64,000 bases of DNA, from positions 62,001-126,000 of the forward strand of contig CAJNOI010000201.1 in assembly GCA_905250115.1 (NCBI GenBank). Direction: 5' to 3'. This DNA comes from Adineta steineri. Lineage: Eukaryota > Rotifera > Eurotatoria > Adinetida > Adinetidae. Under the pieces are notes generated by a model that searched no databases, was not told where the DNA came from, and saw only the letters and a program-made list of their open reading frames with translations. Shown piece by piece: positions 61,116-64,000 of the stretch (position 1 is the first letter of the stretch; each line of letters starts with the position of its first letter). A program made the position numbers and the translations under genes.

Positions 61116-64000
61116 TAGATTGATTTTAATAATAATGAAAACGATGAAAATATTTATAAAATAATATATTTTTTTCACTAGTACTTTTTAATTTCTTGCT
61201 TAATATTGTCGAAATAATTATGTTGAAAAGCACGTAAAAAAAAGTACATTTTGTTTTTAATTATAATTAAAAATGTGTGATTTGACAATATATTATCTTT
61301 ACAGGTAATCAATAAGGTAAACAAACGAACGAACTATTTAATTTGTGTTTTTTATAGTGAAATCAATTTTCTTTTCTTTCCATATAGTTTTCGTTTTTCT
61401 TTTTATATCGATATGTTTTTGTTTGATTTTATTGAATTGATATTTCGTCGAAGTTCTTTAGTTTATTTTTTTAATAATATTAATAATAAACAAATCATAG
61501 TTGTTTAAAGAGAATGACTGAATAATTTAGAAAGAATTTTTAAAATATATTTTTTCGTATATTCAACAAAACTAAACTCATAGGTTAAAATGTCTAGCGA
61601 GTACTACCTCGTAGATTGACCGATAAGATATACAAATGATGCGTACTCAGTTATGGTTTACACGCTGTATTTGTACCTTGTTATGATAGGAATGTATGCG
61701 GTAAAAACGTTTACATGCCGTAACTGTACCGTAATGGCGTCATTTAACTAAAAATCTAAAAAATAGAATATTACCCAATTGCTTAATATACAAATCAATA
61801 GTAATATTCTTTCATGTTCGATGTAATTCAAGTATCAAATCAAAAGGTAAATTTTTTATTGCAAAAATACAGAAAAATTTGTAGAGAAAAAAAATACATT
61901 GGAAAAATTCTTCGAATGAACTTTTTCTATCGAAAAGGTTCACTAAAAGTTGAGTATCGGTATGCATACATATTTTACTCATCTGTTGCTCATATCCTCA
62001 AAAATGTGTTTATGATATGAAAGGGTCATCAAGTGTGTTTTTAGAGGTTTTGATGAAAACAACATGTGTTTATCAAGTCAAGAGCGAAACAGTTAAAGGT
62101 AAAGTTACAGTCAATATAGTTCTTTGGTTATTACTACCTAAACATACATACATCACGTTTTTAAAGCATTCTATTTGCTTTCGAAAATATTAGAGATAAT
62201 TCAATGAATTGCAACTATATTTGATGTCTTATAGTATATTTTCATGTATTGTGTTTAGTTCATTGAATAAAGTAAATTATGAACTGTAAAATAATGTTTT
62301 GTTACTGTTGATGAGCATAACTCATGAAGGACTTATTACAAAGCTACTTAATTACTACAAATATAAATAACAAGAATGACAACTAATATGGAAGATAGAT
62401 TCATATACGTCACATGTAATATATTCGATTTCTGTAAATAGAAAAGTAAATAAACATGTACATTTTGCTATACAATTCATGAGAATAGTAGTAAATATAT
62501 TTAGATACGAATTTGCTCTTCTCAATATACTAATTGATCAATACATTGTATTCAATCAAATAAGATGATATTCTTAAATAACAGGGGACGTACAGTAAAT
62601 GATAAAACAGATCTTTCTTTTATATTATTGATTTAAATATGAAATTTAAAGTTTATAATGGATCATGATATATTTAGTTTTTAAGAATAGAATTTAGTCG
62701 GAATAATTCTTTGATTTAGCAAAAAATTCTTGAGCTTTTTACTTTTTTCGTATAGTTTGTTTCGATTCTGTTTTATCTTTGAAATATATTTTAAGTATAT
62801 CAAAATTAGTTTATTCAACTAGAGTGTAGGTGTATCATATTTAGCAGACACACATCCACCCTCATAAAAATCCTTTTTTTTTGGTAAAAGACTGAATCTA
62901 AAAAAAATTGCAAAAAGTGCCCTGAGATTAGAATACTTCATCTCTACTTACCTCTGATCAAACTTTTAAAAAACTCAGAAAACTTACACCAGCTTCGGAT
63001 TCCTCGAACCCAAAAGCCTTGGAGTGAGTTTCACGTCAGCTAAAATAAACTAAATCTTACACGATACACCTTCTTGCAATCTGATTGTCTTACACAGACA
63101 GAGAGACAAATTTTATGCATTTCTAAGCACCATTTAACCTCCATATAACCCTTTCTTTTAAAAAAGGGAATAATACTTAGATTTAAGAATTTGATTTTGA
63201 TTCATATGAATGAAGATTCTTTCTTAACAAGCCAACTGGTGAAATCTGTAGTTGAATCGAGAATGTTTATGGTAGCTGTTCTCACCCTATAAGAAATAGA
63301 TTATCTATTATTTATTCAAAAAATTCTATTGTAATATTGGAAAATTGTTTTTTTTTATATTTTCAGTATAGATTTTGAGTTTTTTTGGATTTTTGTAGAT
63401 CTTTTTTGCCACCGAATGATTCTTTTAATTAAGAGGAAACGAGTTGTGTTAGTTACTATCGATGATGTATTAATCGAGGTGAGAGAAAAGAATTAATCAA
63501 TAGTAATTTATTATATTGAAGATATCGGAAGAATAAAGAAAAGGAAAGAAGAGTCGAGGCATATATTGTAATACTTTATTATAATACAAGTCAACAATAA
63601 AACTACTATCTGATTAGATCAAAGTTACTAGACAATGAAATTCTTTAGATAAAAACAGTCACAAATATCCTGTGAATAAAGTTCACAAGATAAAAACATA
63701 CAATATCTCCTTACATACCCATTATATATCTGAGAAAAATTATTAAATAATTTATATAAATGATCAAAATTGTTAATCTATAAATTAACGTTTTGTTTTT
63801 GTTTATCTTTATTTCACTTTTAAAACGATCAAAGTTAACATCTAATTTATATAAATAATTAATCAAGAGATATGCAGAAGAAAGATACCAATATTATCTA
63901 ATATCTCCGTCATTTATCAATAAATAGTTTCATTTATTCTAAATATTAAGAGAAAATGAATCTTCACGCGCGTTTATTCGTATATTCTTCTCTCCTTACA
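61116..64000. other. Region beyond the ART-TPR gene, no gene seen
   Basis: AT-rich, with one TG-rich inverted repeat (62821-62864). The short ORF at 61814-62020 has no domain. The 5' flank of the ART-TPR gene should lie in the first few hundred bases, but no core promoter element was clear. Confidence 0.55.
62821..62864. repeat. TG-rich inverted repeat
   Basis: AGAGTGTAGGTGTA is mirrored by ACACACATCCACCCTCA with a ~12-base AT loop, similar to the hairpins at 5895, 36971 and 40888. Confidence 0.5.

Noticed and set aside
61116..61178. Upstream Met giving the ART-TPR protein a hydrophobic leader
   Set aside because: The extension is coded by pure AT-rich DNA (MKKIYYFINIFIVFIIIK) and the protein body looks cytosolic; without RNA data the downstream Met is preferred.

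Overview
This is an AT-rich eukaryotic window with short GT-AG introns in most genes. The gene content points to a bdelloid rotifer (Adineta- or Rotaria-like). The grounds are an ADP-ribosyltransferase fused to kinesin-light-chain-type TPRs, an intron-bearing NRPS-like gene of bacterial/fungal character, and small intronless GPCRs in tandem. The species is an inference; nothing in the sequence names it.

The dominant structure is a very large inverted repeat. Positions 1-17461 (left arm) reappear in reverse complement at 42900-60307 (right arm), about 17.4 kb each, and the left copy runs off the window. In order from the outside in, both arms carry the ART-TPR gene, a Rap1GAP-like gene, a small coiled-coil protein gene, a neuromedin-U/pyrokinin-receptor-like GPCR, a decayed transposase fragment, and a small intronless GPCR. 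Proteins are almost identical between arms, while intergenic DNA differs by many substitutions and by discrete insertions: a retro-type insert on the left only, and a foldback element and a 20-bp duplication on the right only. This is how two alleles (haplotypes) look. The right arm begins exactly at a run of 100 N (42800-42899), so an inverted haplotig joined by scaffolding is at least as likely as a true palindrome.

The single-copy middle (about 18.2-42.8 kb) holds: a second GPCR paralogue; a seven-exon, 922-aa DDE-transposase-like protein with a C2H2 finger (minus strand); a 512-aa orphan with internal repeats; a convergent 1310-aa NRPS-like enzyme (adenylation, carrier, then a three-unit membrane/left-handed-beta-helix region like that of epsilon-poly-lysine synthetase); a 184-aa four-EF-hand protein; and a seven-exon BiP/GRP78-type Hsp70 ending in YGEL instead of KDEL. 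About 2.5 kb of gene-free DNA with TG-rich hairpins and an AAGTA-type repeat follows, up to the gap.

The genes do not form an operon or an evident pathway. Three themes stand out: signalling (three GPCR loci, Rap1GAP, EF-hand), probably acquired or expanded lineage-specific functions (NRPS-like, ART-TPR, orphan), and mobile-element relics (hAT-type MITE, TIR MITEs, a retro insert, transposase relics, a domesticated-looking transposase). Exon structures were worked out by hand from splice signals and reading-frame continuity; no alignment or expression data were available.
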